A stretch of DNA of 64,000 bases. It comes from an uncultured bacterium (GTDB taxonomy: Bacteria; Cyanobacteriota; Vampirovibrionia; Gastranaerophilales; Gastranaerophilaceae). Numbering within the stretch: the first letter of the stretch is position 1; every line of letters begins with the position of its first letter. The position numbers were made by a program, and so were the translations under genes. The stretch is from the NCBI GenBank assembly GCA_947073645.1, contig CAMTMK010000004.1, positions 1-64,000 on the forward strand, read 5' to 3'. Below are positions 34,871 to 41,910 of this stretch, piece by piece. The notes beneath the pieces are model-generated. The model made no database searches. It was not told where the DNA came from and was given only the letters and a program-made list of their open reading frames with translations.

Positions 34871-35348
34871 ATTCGGTTTCCAAAATATAATCATCCATAA
34901 CAAAACCGTTGCCGATATCGGTTACAACGGCATCAATTGTTTTAAAACCCCATTTTTTATAGGCATTTATGGTATTAGTATTGTATTTGTTTACAGTTAA
35001 TTGGATTTTTCTGCCGTCTGCGATTTCTTTAATTTTTTCAAACGCTTTTGCGCCCAGCCCTTGATGTCTAAATTCTTTTTTAATATAGAGTTTAGATAAA
35101 AAAAGATAATCTTTTTTATCCGAAACCCCAAAATAACCGATAGGCTTATTATTTGACATTATAAAATAATATGTGTAGTTTTCATTTTCAATTTGATTTG
35201 TTATAGCATTTTCTGATTGAAAATTTTCTACCATATAATCGATTTGTTCATCAGAAAGAATGCAAGTCCAGTATTCATGCCAGATGGATGAAGCCAGACT
35301 TGCAAGTTCTTTAATTTGATTTTGTTCTACTTTATTAAATACAACCAT
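34869..35348 (-). CDS. GNAT-family N-acetyltransferase
   Basis: A 159-residue acetyltransferase from the ATG at 35348. The core shows FIMSNNKPIGYFGVSDKKDYLFLSKLYIKKEFRHQGLGAKAF, with the acetyl-CoA pyrophosphate loop RHQGLGA, then a final VNKYNTNTINAYKKWGF strand-helix pair typical of GNAT. The substrate is unknown. Thirteen in-frame codons upstream (to 35387) are open, but they are the translated dispersed hairpin repeat, so I take the later ATG. It is downstream of ferritin on the same strand. Confidence 0.88.
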   Translation of the reverse strand: MVVFNKVEQNQIKELASLASSIWHEYWTCILSDEQIDYMVENFQSENAITNQIENENYTYYFIMSNNKPIGYFGVSDKKDYLFLSKLYIKKEFRHQGLGAKAFEKIKEIADGRKIQLTVNKYNTNTINAYKKWGFKTIDAVVTDIGNGFVMDDYILETE

Positions 35349-35350
35349 AA

Positions 35351-35392
35351 AATTTTTCCAAAACCCAAGTGGCGGGTGGAGCGGCACGCTCC
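35351..35392 (-). repeat. Dispersed hairpin repeat, copy 2
   Basis: On the minus strand: hairpin GGAGCG-TGC-CGCTCC, then ACCCGCCACTTGGGTTTTGG. The second part matches 58831-58851 almost exactly (AGCCACATTGGGTTTTGG). It sits between the ferritin stop and the GNAT start and adds an open reading segment before the GNAT gene. Confidence 0.65.
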
Positions 35393-35902
35393 TTAACCTA
35401 TTACCGGCTGTACAAATGTTCTTGTAGAAAGGTCTTTATCCAGCATTAATAACGCCTTTTTATCATCGCCGATAAGTCTTAATGTTGCAAGAACATCGCC
35501 GACACTTGCTTCTTCTTCAACTTGTTCTTTCAAGTACCAGTTCAAGAACGACAATGATGCACGATCTTTAACTTCATCTGCAACATCCATAAGTGCATTA
35601 ATTCTTGATGTTACAAATTCTTCGTGTTCTAAAACCTGTTCAAAACAAGCTAAAGGTGATTCCCATTTTGTTTCTGGTTTTTCAATAGCTTCAAGTTCAA
35701 CTTCTCCGCCTCTTTCATGAACATAATCAAACATACCCATAGCATGAGCGTGCTCTTCCTGAACCTGAACATTGAACCAGTTTACAAAACCTTTAAGATT
35801 TAATCTTTCAAAATATGCTTTCATAGAAAGATAAAGATATTCAGAATACAATTCTTTGTTAATCTGGTCATTAAAAGCTTTTTCCATTTTTTCATTAATC
35901 AT
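35393..35902 (-). CDS. ftnA: Ferritin (non-haem, bacterial FtnA type)
   Basis: A 169-residue iron-storage protein that assembles into 24-mer shells and oxidises Fe(II). The ferroxidase ligands are visible in order: NKELYSEYLYLSM (Glu17-type), VQEEHAHAMGMF (ExxH), and LKEQVEEEASV (ExxxE) in the fourth helix. The length matches prokaryotic ferritins, and there is no haem-ligand methionine typical of bacterioferritin. A strong AAAGGAG ribosome-binding site lies upstream. The nearby gene with a DtxR-like operator (33759) and the downstream ferritin-like protein (38319) make this an iron-flavoured region. Confidence 0.95.
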   Translation of the reverse strand: MINEKMEKAFNDQINKELYSEYLYLSMKAYFERLNLKGFVNWFNVQVQEEHAHAMGMFDYVHERGGEVELEAIEKPETKWESPLACFEQVLEHEEFVTSRINALMDVADEVKDRASLSFLNWYLKEQVEEEASVGDVLATLRLIGDDKKALLMLDKDLSTRTFVQPVIG

Positions 35903-35981
35903 AGTTCTCTCCTTTTTGAGTTTATTTTAACACTTTAAAAATTTTTAGCAAAAAATTTTTTTATGGTTTTTACTATTAGCA

Positions 35982-36875
35982 ATGAATAGCATAAATCAAA
36001 ATAATTATACACCCTCTTTCTGCGCATATTATAAAAGTTCATTTGCAAGGCGGTTTGAAAAAGTACTTGCAACAGGTCAAGGTTCACAAGAACTTGAAGA
36101 TGAATTTGTAAAAATATTACAGAAAAAAAGAAATAAACATGCACAAATGGGAACACCGGGAATGTATGGTTCTGTTTACAGACTTGATGATTATTATGTA
36201 TTCAAAACATATCATGTCGACAGAGAATTAGGTACACACCCGTTTAAAAAAGTGTTCGACGAAAGGTTTCAGGGATTTAAAACTTATGTTGGCAATGTAC
36301 TTGCAAGGTTTGGAAAAATTGAAGTTATAGCAAACGCAACCAGAGATAAACGTAAATTTGTAGAACTTGCAAGAGCATCTGAGCAGGGGGTAGAAGCTTA
36401 TGCAGCTTCTTTAAGAGAATTTGCTTCACTTTCTCAAAAACAATTTGATATGCTTGCGCAGGATTTTTCAAGATTAAACGGAATTTGTGACAAAAATATT
36501 AATTATATGTTTGATACACACAATCCTAATAATCTTTTAAAAATCGGTAAATCTTTAAAACTTGTTGATGAAATTGCAATCACACCATGTAAAAAACCTA
36601 ATGATATACTTGCATTTTTAAGAGCGTTTATCCAGGAAGGCGGAGATGTTAATCTCAAAAGAAACATTTTCAAAAAATGTATTTTAGCATCAGAAAAAGA
36701 AAAACTGCCAATGGATGATGCATATAATTTCAATTTTTCACGCGAACGTATGAAAAAAATTTTTAAAAACGCAGGTGTAAACGATACATTTGAAAACTTT
36801 TACCAAAAAATGAATGAATTCCGTACGCAAAAAAATCATATGCAATTAGTACAACAATATTTAGAAAATATTTAA
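35982..36875 (+). CDS. Hypothetical protein with kinase-like motifs, 297 residues
   Basis: Unrecognised by family, but residues ~58-75 read GMYGSVYRLDDYYVFKTYH, which looks like a protein-kinase Gly-rich loop followed by a beta-3 lysine (VFK). Around residue 178, HNPNNLLKIGKSLKLVDEIA looks like a catalytic-loop Asn (NNLL) followed by a D-E dipeptide in the DFG position. No HRD is evident; HNPNN may replace it. There is no signal peptide, and the C-terminus is helical and basic. Fold similarity to kinases or aminoglycoside phosphotransferases is an inference. The start lies 5-6 bases after a TACTAT box, probably leaderless. Confidence 0.55.
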   Translation: MNSINQNNYTPSFCAYYKSSFARRFEKVLATGQGSQELEDEFVKILQKKRNKHAQMGTPGMYGSVYRLDDYYVFKTYHVDRELGTHPFKKVFDERFQGFKTYVGNVLARFGKIEVIANATRDKRKFVELARASEQGVEAYAASLREFASLSQKQFDMLAQDFSRLNGICDKNINYMFDTHNPNNLLKIGKSLKLVDEIAITPCKKPNDILAFLRAFIQEGGDVNLKRNIFKKCILASEKEKLPMDDAYNFNFSRERMKKIFKNAGVNDTFENFYQKMNEFRTQKNHMQLVQQYLENI

Positions 36876-36924
36876 TATTTCGGGTAATGTAATTTTTTTA
36901 TATTCTGCTTAATTTGTTAATGCT

Positions 36925-38253
36925 ATGGAAAACTGTGTTAACAAATTACTTTTAGCTTTAAATGAAAATATTAATTTACAGCGTGATGAATTTGCAAACT
37001 TCACTGCATTTCATGGAATCGGTTCTGCATATAATAAACGCTGGCTTGGGAACATTGTTCCCGCAGATGTTTTGAAGCTTTCGGTAAAGGATGCAGTAAA
37101 TATCATTGCAACTTTATCGGAAAGCGGTGTTTTCTATGACAAATTTCCCGACTATATAGAAACACCGAATTATGGCGACAAATGGGGCAGGTTAGCAAAT
37201 TATATTGAGATTAATGACCGCGCAATCGCGGTAATGGACGGAGGCTGTACATGCAAGGGGATTTTGAGCTGTATAAAGCTTTTAAATGCAATTCCGCCTT
37301 CTGCAAAAAGTTGGGCAAACTGCGTAATTTTGTCACAAGTATGGCAGAATATTTTCGGCGATGCTTACGAAAAAGGTCCGTTTGAGGAAAATTCTATTTA
37401 CGGTTTGCGTCTTAATACAAGTTACAGCGAAAATATTATAGATTATTCCATTGTTGATAAAATTTCACCCGAAGAACAATTGAAAGCCTTTGTTGATTTG
37501 GCACATTTTAGAGGGATTAAAGTCGGTTTCAGACATGTTATTTCCGCAGACCAGATGAAAGTTGCAAAACATTATGAAGATGACGTTACTTTCAACTGGC
37601 AAAACCCCGAACATGTTGAAATTTATATAAATGAATGCGTTAAACTGATGAATTTAGGCTTTGAATGTATGTTCATAGATTCTGCAAAACATATCGGTGG
37701 ATATGATATGGAAAATTATACAGGCGTCGGCGCACTGCCTGAATATCATCAGATGCAGTATATTTTGCACGAAATCCGATGCCGTACGGGAAAAACTGAT
37801 ATAAGTTTTGTCGGTGAAAAAAGTTCGTTCGATTTTGAACGTTACAGGCTTATGGGTCTGAATGCGGGAACAGATTTTATCACAGGCGACAATTTTTACG
37901 CCGTAAGAGATTTGTCCGAAACTCTCAAATACAACCGCGAATATGCTCCGGGGGTTGAAATCACAAATGACAACAACGAGGGCGGACTATCTTACGAACA
38001 AAAATTAAACCGCATTAATTCAGCTTTATTCGGATTTTATCTGGCAAGCGATAAACTGCCGAGTTTTATGCAGATGAACGATTTGTTTCCTCTGCGTTAT
38101 GATACAACAACCCATCATCTTATGATGACAAATCCGTCTTATTCTATTAACGGAACGGCTCTGAGCCATTGGGAAAATTTGTTTGCATTCGATGATGGAA
38201 GATTTTATAACAAATGCGTTGGTGAAATTTTTGCCTACGCATTAGAAAGGTAA
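36925..38253 (+). CDS. GH13-like (alpha-amylase superfamily) TIM-barrel protein
   Basis: A 442-residue cytoplasmic protein whose motifs follow alpha-amylase order. They are LAHFRGIKVGFRHV (region I-like), GFECMFIDSAKHIGG near residue 246 (region II, with the nucleophile-position Asp in FIDSAKH), SFVGEKSSF near 295 (region III, with the acid-position Glu) and EITNDNNEGG near 350, where a canonical HD pair is expected but DN is found. It may be a glycoside hydrolase or transglycosylase with altered activity. No signal peptide is present. The next gene starts 66 bases downstream. The call is medium confidence because only short motifs support it. Confidence 0.6.
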   Translation: MENCVNKLLLALNENINLQRDEFANFTAFHGIGSAYNKRWLGNIVPADVLKLSVKDAVNIIATLSESGVFYDKFPDYIETPNYGDKWGRLANYIEINDRAIAVMDGGCTCKGILSCIKLLNAIPPSAKSWANCVILSQVWQNIFGDAYEKGPFEENSIYGLRLNTSYSENIIDYSIVDKISPEEQLKAFVDLAHFRGIKVGFRHVISADQMKVAKHYEDDVTFNWQNPEHVEIYINECVKLMNLGFECMFIDSAKHIGGYDMENYTGVGALPEYHQMQYILHEIRCRTGKTDISFVGEKSSFDFERYRLMGLNAGTDFITGDNFYAVRDLSETLKYNREYAPGVEITNDNNEGGLSYEQKLNRINSALFGFYLASDKLPSFMQMNDLFPLRYDTTTHHLMMTNPSYSINGTALSHWENLFAFDDGRFYNKCVGEIFAYALER

Positions 38254-38318
38254 CGGAGGCTTTAGCCTCTGGCGTTAATTTATAAAATACCACCAAAGGT
38301 GGTGAAAAGGAGAAAAAA

Positions 38319-39617
38319 ATGACATTTAATCCATTAGAAGAAAAGGGAATCCCTGTAGAAAAACAAGTTAGAAGCTGGCATGATATAGTTAAACGCCCTT
38401 TTGATAAACACGATATTGACTGCTATTCAAGAACAAGACAAATCTTGATGAATGGTATTGAAGTTGAAGCTTGGAACTTTAAACACAACTTCTCGCGCTC
38501 TTTCCATGATGCAGAAGCCCGCAAACTTATTTCTTTATCAAGACGTATCGAAGATATGCAGCAGACAACAGTAAACTGGCTTACACCCGCATGCCAGTCT
38601 GTTTTGGAAACAACATTAGGCTATGAACAGGTTGCAGTTGATTTAACCGCATGGCTTGCTCAGAACGAACCTGATGAATATGTAAAATCAGTTTATGATA
38701 TGGGCTTATTAGAAGACTTTGACCACCTTTACAGATATAGCCAATGGGCATATATGGTTCATGGCATTGACCCCGATAACATCCTGCAGGGAATGACTGA
38801 TGTAGTAATCGGACGTCCTACACAAAACCACCACAACTGCAGCGGTGTAAGACTCATGAACCACTATGACAGAAATACTGCATCTCCTCAAACAAAAGTT
38901 AATCTATATACACTCGTATCAGGTGAACAGCAAACCCATAACTTCTACGCGGAACACGGTATGATGTACGCAAATGATGATTTAAGAAGAACATACGGTG
39001 AAATTTGTGACGTCGAAGAAGAACACGTTACGATGTATGAAAGCTTAATTGACCCGAATGAAACTCCGTTGGAAAAACTTCTGCTTCACGAGTTTACCGA
39101 AGTCTGCACATACTATAACTGCTATAAAGATGAAGAAAATGATAAACTTAAACAGGTTTGGGAAGAATTTTTAGCATTTGAATTAGGACATCTTCAAATC
39201 GCATCAGACTTACTCAAAAAACATGAAAAACGTGATCCGGAAGAAATTATCGGCAATAAAATTGTTCTTCCTTGCCACTTTGAAGAACAAAAAGAATACG
39301 TTACAAATATCTTGGAAAACGAAATCGATAAACGCCACGATGGCAAAGGCGGTTTCACAACAATCGAAAACTTGCCGGAAGACTGGCCGAGCTATCGAAT
39401 TCAAGATATTACAAACGGCAAAGGAGCACCGACAGAACAAACAATTCGTCTAATCGATACCTCAATCGGTATGGATATTGTTACAGCTTCACCAAAACTT
39501 CGCAAAAAAGAACCCGACCTCCTTGCCCGTGGTCTTGAACCTGAAATGCAAGCACCAAATACAGTAACTGTTGAAGATTACGAACGTATGGTAGAAGTCG
39601 AACCAATGGAGTTTTAA
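38319..39617 (+). CDS. Ferritin-like diiron-type protein, 432 residues
   Basis: A long helical protein with repeated Glu and ExxH patterns: GYEQVAVDLTAWL near residue 108, SGEQQTHNFYAEH near 205, DVEEEHVTMYESL near 230, EFTEVCTYYNCY near 254 and FLAFELGHLQIASDLL near 287. These resemble a duplicated ferritin-like four-helix bundle with carboxylate/His metal ligands. The C-terminal 80 residues are extended and Pro-rich. A strong AAAAGGAG ribosome-binding site precedes the ATG. The specific family is not recognised; oxidoreductase or metal-handling roles are possible. It is followed three bases later by a small membrane protein. Confidence 0.65.
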   Translation: MTFNPLEEKGIPVEKQVRSWHDIVKRPFDKHDIDCYSRTRQILMNGIEVEAWNFKHNFSRSFHDAEARKLISLSRRIEDMQQTTVNWLTPACQSVLETTLGYEQVAVDLTAWLAQNEPDEYVKSVYDMGLLEDFDHLYRYSQWAYMVHGIDPDNILQGMTDVVIGRPTQNHHNCSGVRLMNHYDRNTASPQTKVNLYTLVSGEQQTHNFYAEHGMMYANDDLRRTYGEICDVEEEHVTMYESLIDPNETPLEKLLLHEFTEVCTYYNCYKDEENDKLKQVWEEFLAFELGHLQIASDLLKKHEKRDPEEIIGNKIVLPCHFEEQKEYVTNILENEIDKRHDGKGGFTTIENLPEDWPSYRIQDITNGKGAPTEQTIRLIDTSIGMDIVTASPKLRKKEPDLLARGLEPEMQAPNTVTVEDYERMVEVEPMEF

Positions 39618-39619
39618 TT

Positions 39620-39862
39620 ATGAAATTAATGAAAATCTTAAAAATTACAGCTTACGCAACAATGATTACAGCAGGTATTTTTATGATAGTAAAAGGCTGT
39701 ATGGAAAAACGCAAAAAAGATGCTAAAGAAAAAATGATATTAATTGCAAAACAATTGAATACAGATATTAAAAATACCGAACGTAAAATTTCTCCCCGCT
39801 ACCATGAAAAAAACCAGAAAAAATATGACGAAATGTGGGGTGAAGAAAATAGCTGCAATTAA
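39620..39862 (+). CDS. Small single-pass membrane protein, 80 residues
   Basis: An N-terminal hydrophobic helix (ITAYATMITAGIFMIVKG, residues 9-26) is followed by a basic cytoplasmic-type tail rich in Lys and Glu. It begins only three bases after the ferritin-like gene, so it is co-transcribed and may tether that protein to the membrane. Family not recognised. A strong bidirectional terminator overlaps its stop codon. Confidence 0.65.
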   Translation: MKLMKILKITAYATMITAGIFMIVKGCMEKRKKDAKEKMILIAKQLNTDIKNTERKISPRYHEKNQKKYDEMWGEENSCN

Positions 39863-39884
39863 GGCGCCTTACGGCGCCTTTTTC
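39861..39884. terminator. Bidirectional terminator AAGGCGCC/GGCGCCTT
   Basis: Eight-base perfect GC-rich stem with a TTAC loop and T5 tail, between the membrane-protein gene and the convergent carbonic anhydrase. Confidence 0.85.
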
Positions 39885-40519
39885 TATATTAAATCTACCA
39901 ATCCTGTTGAATGGTCAAAATGACATTTTGCAATCAAAAGTTTTTCATTTTTAACAGCCTCGTTAATAATAACAGAATGCTTCATCAAATAATCCTCAAC
40001 CCATTTTGTATGTTCCTGCGCAAAGAAATTGTGACATTTTTTACCCTCTGCGCCAACTTTGGCTGAACTTATTCCGTCTTGGTCAGTCGCTACGCTCCCG
40101 TTATCTTCCTTCTTATCCAATACAGGATAAACACATTTCAATATTGACGAAAAATTACTCATCGGCTCAGGATAATGCTCTTTTGCATACTTCATAACCC
40201 CGCAGTCGTCATGCCCGAGAAGGATTAATAAAGGTACACCAAGTTTTTTAATTGCATACTCAACACTTTCCACCACATTCGGTCCCGTTGTCATGCCTGC
40301 AACTCTTGCGACAAAAAGTTCGCCAATTCCGCAGTCAAAAATAATTTCAGGTACTACCCTGCTGTCAGAACAGGTCAAAACACAAGCATACGGCTCTTGA
40401 TGAAACGCATATTTCTGCAAAGTTTCCAAAGTCATATTCTTTGTGGTCGGAGTTCCGTTTACAAAATTTCTGTTACCTTTTAAAAGTTTTTCAAGTTCTT
40501 TTTCTGCTTGTTTTATCAT
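39884..40519 (-). CDS. Beta-class carbonic anhydrase
   Basis: A 211-residue zinc enzyme interconverting CO2 and bicarbonate. The zinc ligands and catalytic dyad are visible: CSDSRVVPE (Cys, with the Asp-Arg dyad) near residue 50, and GHDDCGVMKYA (His and Cys ligands) near 107. The length matches the bacterial beta family. The start is the ATG at 40519, exactly six bases after TATAAT and without a ribosome-binding site; an upstream ATG would lie before the -10 box. Its promoter lies inside the 3' end of the ATP-grasp gene. Confidence 0.94.
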   Translation of the reverse strand: MIKQAEKELEKLLKGNRNFVNGTPTTKNMTLETLQKYAFHQEPYACVLTCSDSRVVPEIIFDCGIGELFVARVAGMTTGPNVVESVEYAIKKLGVPLLILLGHDDCGVMKYAKEHYPEPMSNFSSILKCVYPVLDKKEDNGSVATDQDGISSAKVGAEGKKCHNFFAQEHTKWVEDYLMKHSVIINEAVKNEKLLIAKCHFDHSTGLVDLI

Positions 40520-40525
40520 ACAAGT

Positions 40526-40531
40526 ATTATA
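40526..40531 (-). promoter_or_regulatory. Extended -10 box of carbonic anhydrase, leaderless spacing
   Basis: On the minus strand, TGG-TATAAT ends six bases (ACTTGT) before the ATG at 40519. Confidence 0.6.
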
Positions 40532-41357
40532 CCACAAGCAAATCACCTAAAATTCTGTCATATTTTCTGGGATTAAATTTCATATAACCGCTTGCGGGAG
40601 TGAAAGTCATTTCACCAAAATAAATTTTGCCGTCAATATTGTGCAAATCAACACGGACAAATTTAAAATCTTTTGACAAAATACGCGCAATCTCAAGCAT
40701 TTTATCAAAGTTTTTCGGCTTTGGAACTTCAAACTCGTGCAAACTTCCGCCATAATTGAAATGCAGATTGTTCCACTCCGTATCAAACATTGTACAGCAT
40801 ACATTATCGGTTCTTTTTTCAGAGGCGAACAATATCATTTTGGGTTCGCCGTTAAAACAGAATATTAAGTACTCGAACAATTCATTAGTGTTTTTAATAT
40901 ATTCTTCTGTAAAAATCAGCGGTTTTATATCCCTATACTGCATTTCATAACCGCTTTTGTATGCATAATTAACTTTTAAAAAATCGTTGAACCTGTCTTT
41001 TTGGGATGCGTCGGGCTTCCCGCCTTCAATAACAAGTAATTGCATATTACAGCCGTGGTTGGTTTTTATAACATATTCATCAGGAAGCTTTGAAAAATCA
41101 ATATCTTCATATTTTTCATAAACCCCGTAGATTTTCTTTAAATATTGCTCCCCTATTTTTTCCGCAACCCAATCACGCACGGCAATTTTGTCCGCCAATT
41201 GAGTTTTTATCGGCAGACAGTCATAGGCTTTTAACCATTGAATTTTTTCAGAAAAAAGCTTCGGACGTTTAAAGTTTATAATCCGCCCTTTTCTGAGAAA
41301 ATATTTAATAATGATAAAAGCGGGAAGAAATCTCCCCGCTCTGAAGAACTTAACCAT
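40527..41357 (-). CDS. TupA-type ATP-grasp protein
   Basis: A 276-residue ligase-like protein from the ATG at 41357 (GAAGAAG six bases upstream; ATGs at 41363 and 41390 are alternatives). The N-terminal block PKLFSEKIQWLKAYDCLPIKTQLADKIAVRDWVAEKIGEQYL and the next segment KLPDEYVIKTNHGCNMQLLVIEGG are typical of the TupA-like ATP-grasp family (PF14305). ATP-binding and Mg-binding positions are in FVRVDLHNIDGKIYFGEMTFTP. Known relatives act in cell-surface polymer synthesis. Its start overlaps the stop of a 25-residue Thr/Asp/Glu peptide gene by eight bases, an arrangement also seen for peptide-modifying ATP-grasp enzymes. Confidence 0.82.
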   Translation of the reverse strand: MVKFFRAGRFLPAFIIIKYFLRKGRIINFKRPKLFSEKIQWLKAYDCLPIKTQLADKIAVRDWVAEKIGEQYLKKIYGVYEKYEDIDFSKLPDEYVIKTNHGCNMQLLVIEGGKPDASQKDRFNDFLKVNYAYKSGYEMQYRDIKPLIFTEEYIKNTNELFEYLIFCFNGEPKMILFASEKRTDNVCCTMFDTEWNNLHFNYGGSLHEFEVPKPKNFDKMLEIARILSKDFKFVRVDLHNIDGKIYFGEMTFTPASGYMKFNPRKYDRILGDLLVV

Positions 41358-41427
41358 TAGCATCTTCTTCAGTATCATTACCTGTATCACCTGCTGGTGG
41401 AGTTGTAACTTCTTTAACTGTTGACAT
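41350..41427 (-). CDS. Small acidic peptide, candidate precursor or leader peptide (25 residues)
   Basis: An ATG at 41427 with AAAGGAG six bases upstream encodes MSTVKEV followed by TTPPAGDTGNDTEEDANG and a TAA at 41350. The frame is open further upstream to an ATG at 41445 and another at 41484, but the latter lies inside the -10 box. The C-terminal 18 residues contain four Thr and six Asp/Glu. The gene overlaps the ATP-grasp start by eight bases, so translation is coupled. It may be a ribosomal peptide substrate of that enzyme or a regulatory leader. It is too short for a conventional domain. Confidence 0.6.
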   Translation of the reverse strand: MSTVKEVTTPPAGDTGNDTEEDANG

Positions 41428-41482
41428 AACTTTCTCCTTTTTCATTTTTGTACTTCCAAGGGTGCGCAATCCTTTCTCGTTC

Positions 41483-41511
41483 ATATTAACACGTTTAAGA
41501 TTGTTTGTCAA
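41483..41511 (-). promoter_or_regulatory. Promoter of the peptide/ATP-grasp operon
   Basis: Minus strand: TTGACA (41511-41506), a 17-base spacer ending in TGT, then TAATAT (41488-41483). This near-consensus sigma-70 promoter would start transcription near 41476, giving a 49-base leader with a Shine-Dalgarno sequence for the 25-residue peptide. Confidence 0.75.
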
Positions 41512-41536
41512 CACATAATCCAATTTTAAATATTAT

Positions 41537-41569
41537 TTGACCACCGAAACAGATAAATTATCATGATAA
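41537..41569 (+). promoter_or_regulatory. Promoter of the XRE gene with perfect 12-bp palindrome
   Basis: TTGACC (41537-41542), 16 bases, TATCAT (41559-41564). The perfect palindrome TTATCATGATAA (41558-41569) covers the -10 box, the position expected for an autorepressor. It diverges from the peptide/ATP-grasp promoter 26 bases away. Confidence 0.6.
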
Positions 41570-41571
41570 AT

Positions 41572-41886
41572 ATGGATAATCTCAAAAAGAAGTTTGGACA
41601 ACGAGTCAGAAAAATAAGACAAAAGCAGAATTTATCGCAGGAAGAACTTGCAGAAAAAATTGATATTGCCGTAAATAATATGGGCAAAATCGAACGTGGT
41701 GAAAGTTTTGTGACAGCTGTTACATTGGAAAAGCTTGCCTCTGTGCTTGATGTTAAAGTTGAAGATTTTTTCAAATTCGACAGTTTTGTATCTATTGAAG
41801 AAATGAAATCAGAACTTGATTTTGAAAAAATGTCGGATGATGAAATTACACAATTATACAGGTTTTACAAATTATTTTTATGCTAA
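41572..41886 (+). CDS. XRE-family HTH regulator (4)
   Basis: A 104-residue regulator from the ATG at 41572, seven bases after a TATCAT box (an upstream in-frame ATG at 41563 lies within the palindrome). The HTH spans residues 5-62 (FGQRVRKIRQKQNLSQEELAEKI...KIERGESFVTAVTLEKLASVL). A 40-residue helical tail follows (EEMKSELDFEKMSDDEITQLYRF), possibly for dimerisation. It diverges from the peptide/ATP-grasp operon, so it is the obvious candidate regulator for it. The ArnT-like gene downstream may be in the same transcription unit. Confidence 0.87.
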   Translation: MDNLKKKFGQRVRKIRQKQNLSQEELAEKIDIAVNNMGKIERGESFVTAVTLEKLASVLDVKVEDFFKFDSFVSIEEMKSELDFEKMSDDEITQLYRFYKLFLC

Positions 41887-41910
41887 TATATCCTAGAGAG
41901 GGATATGATT

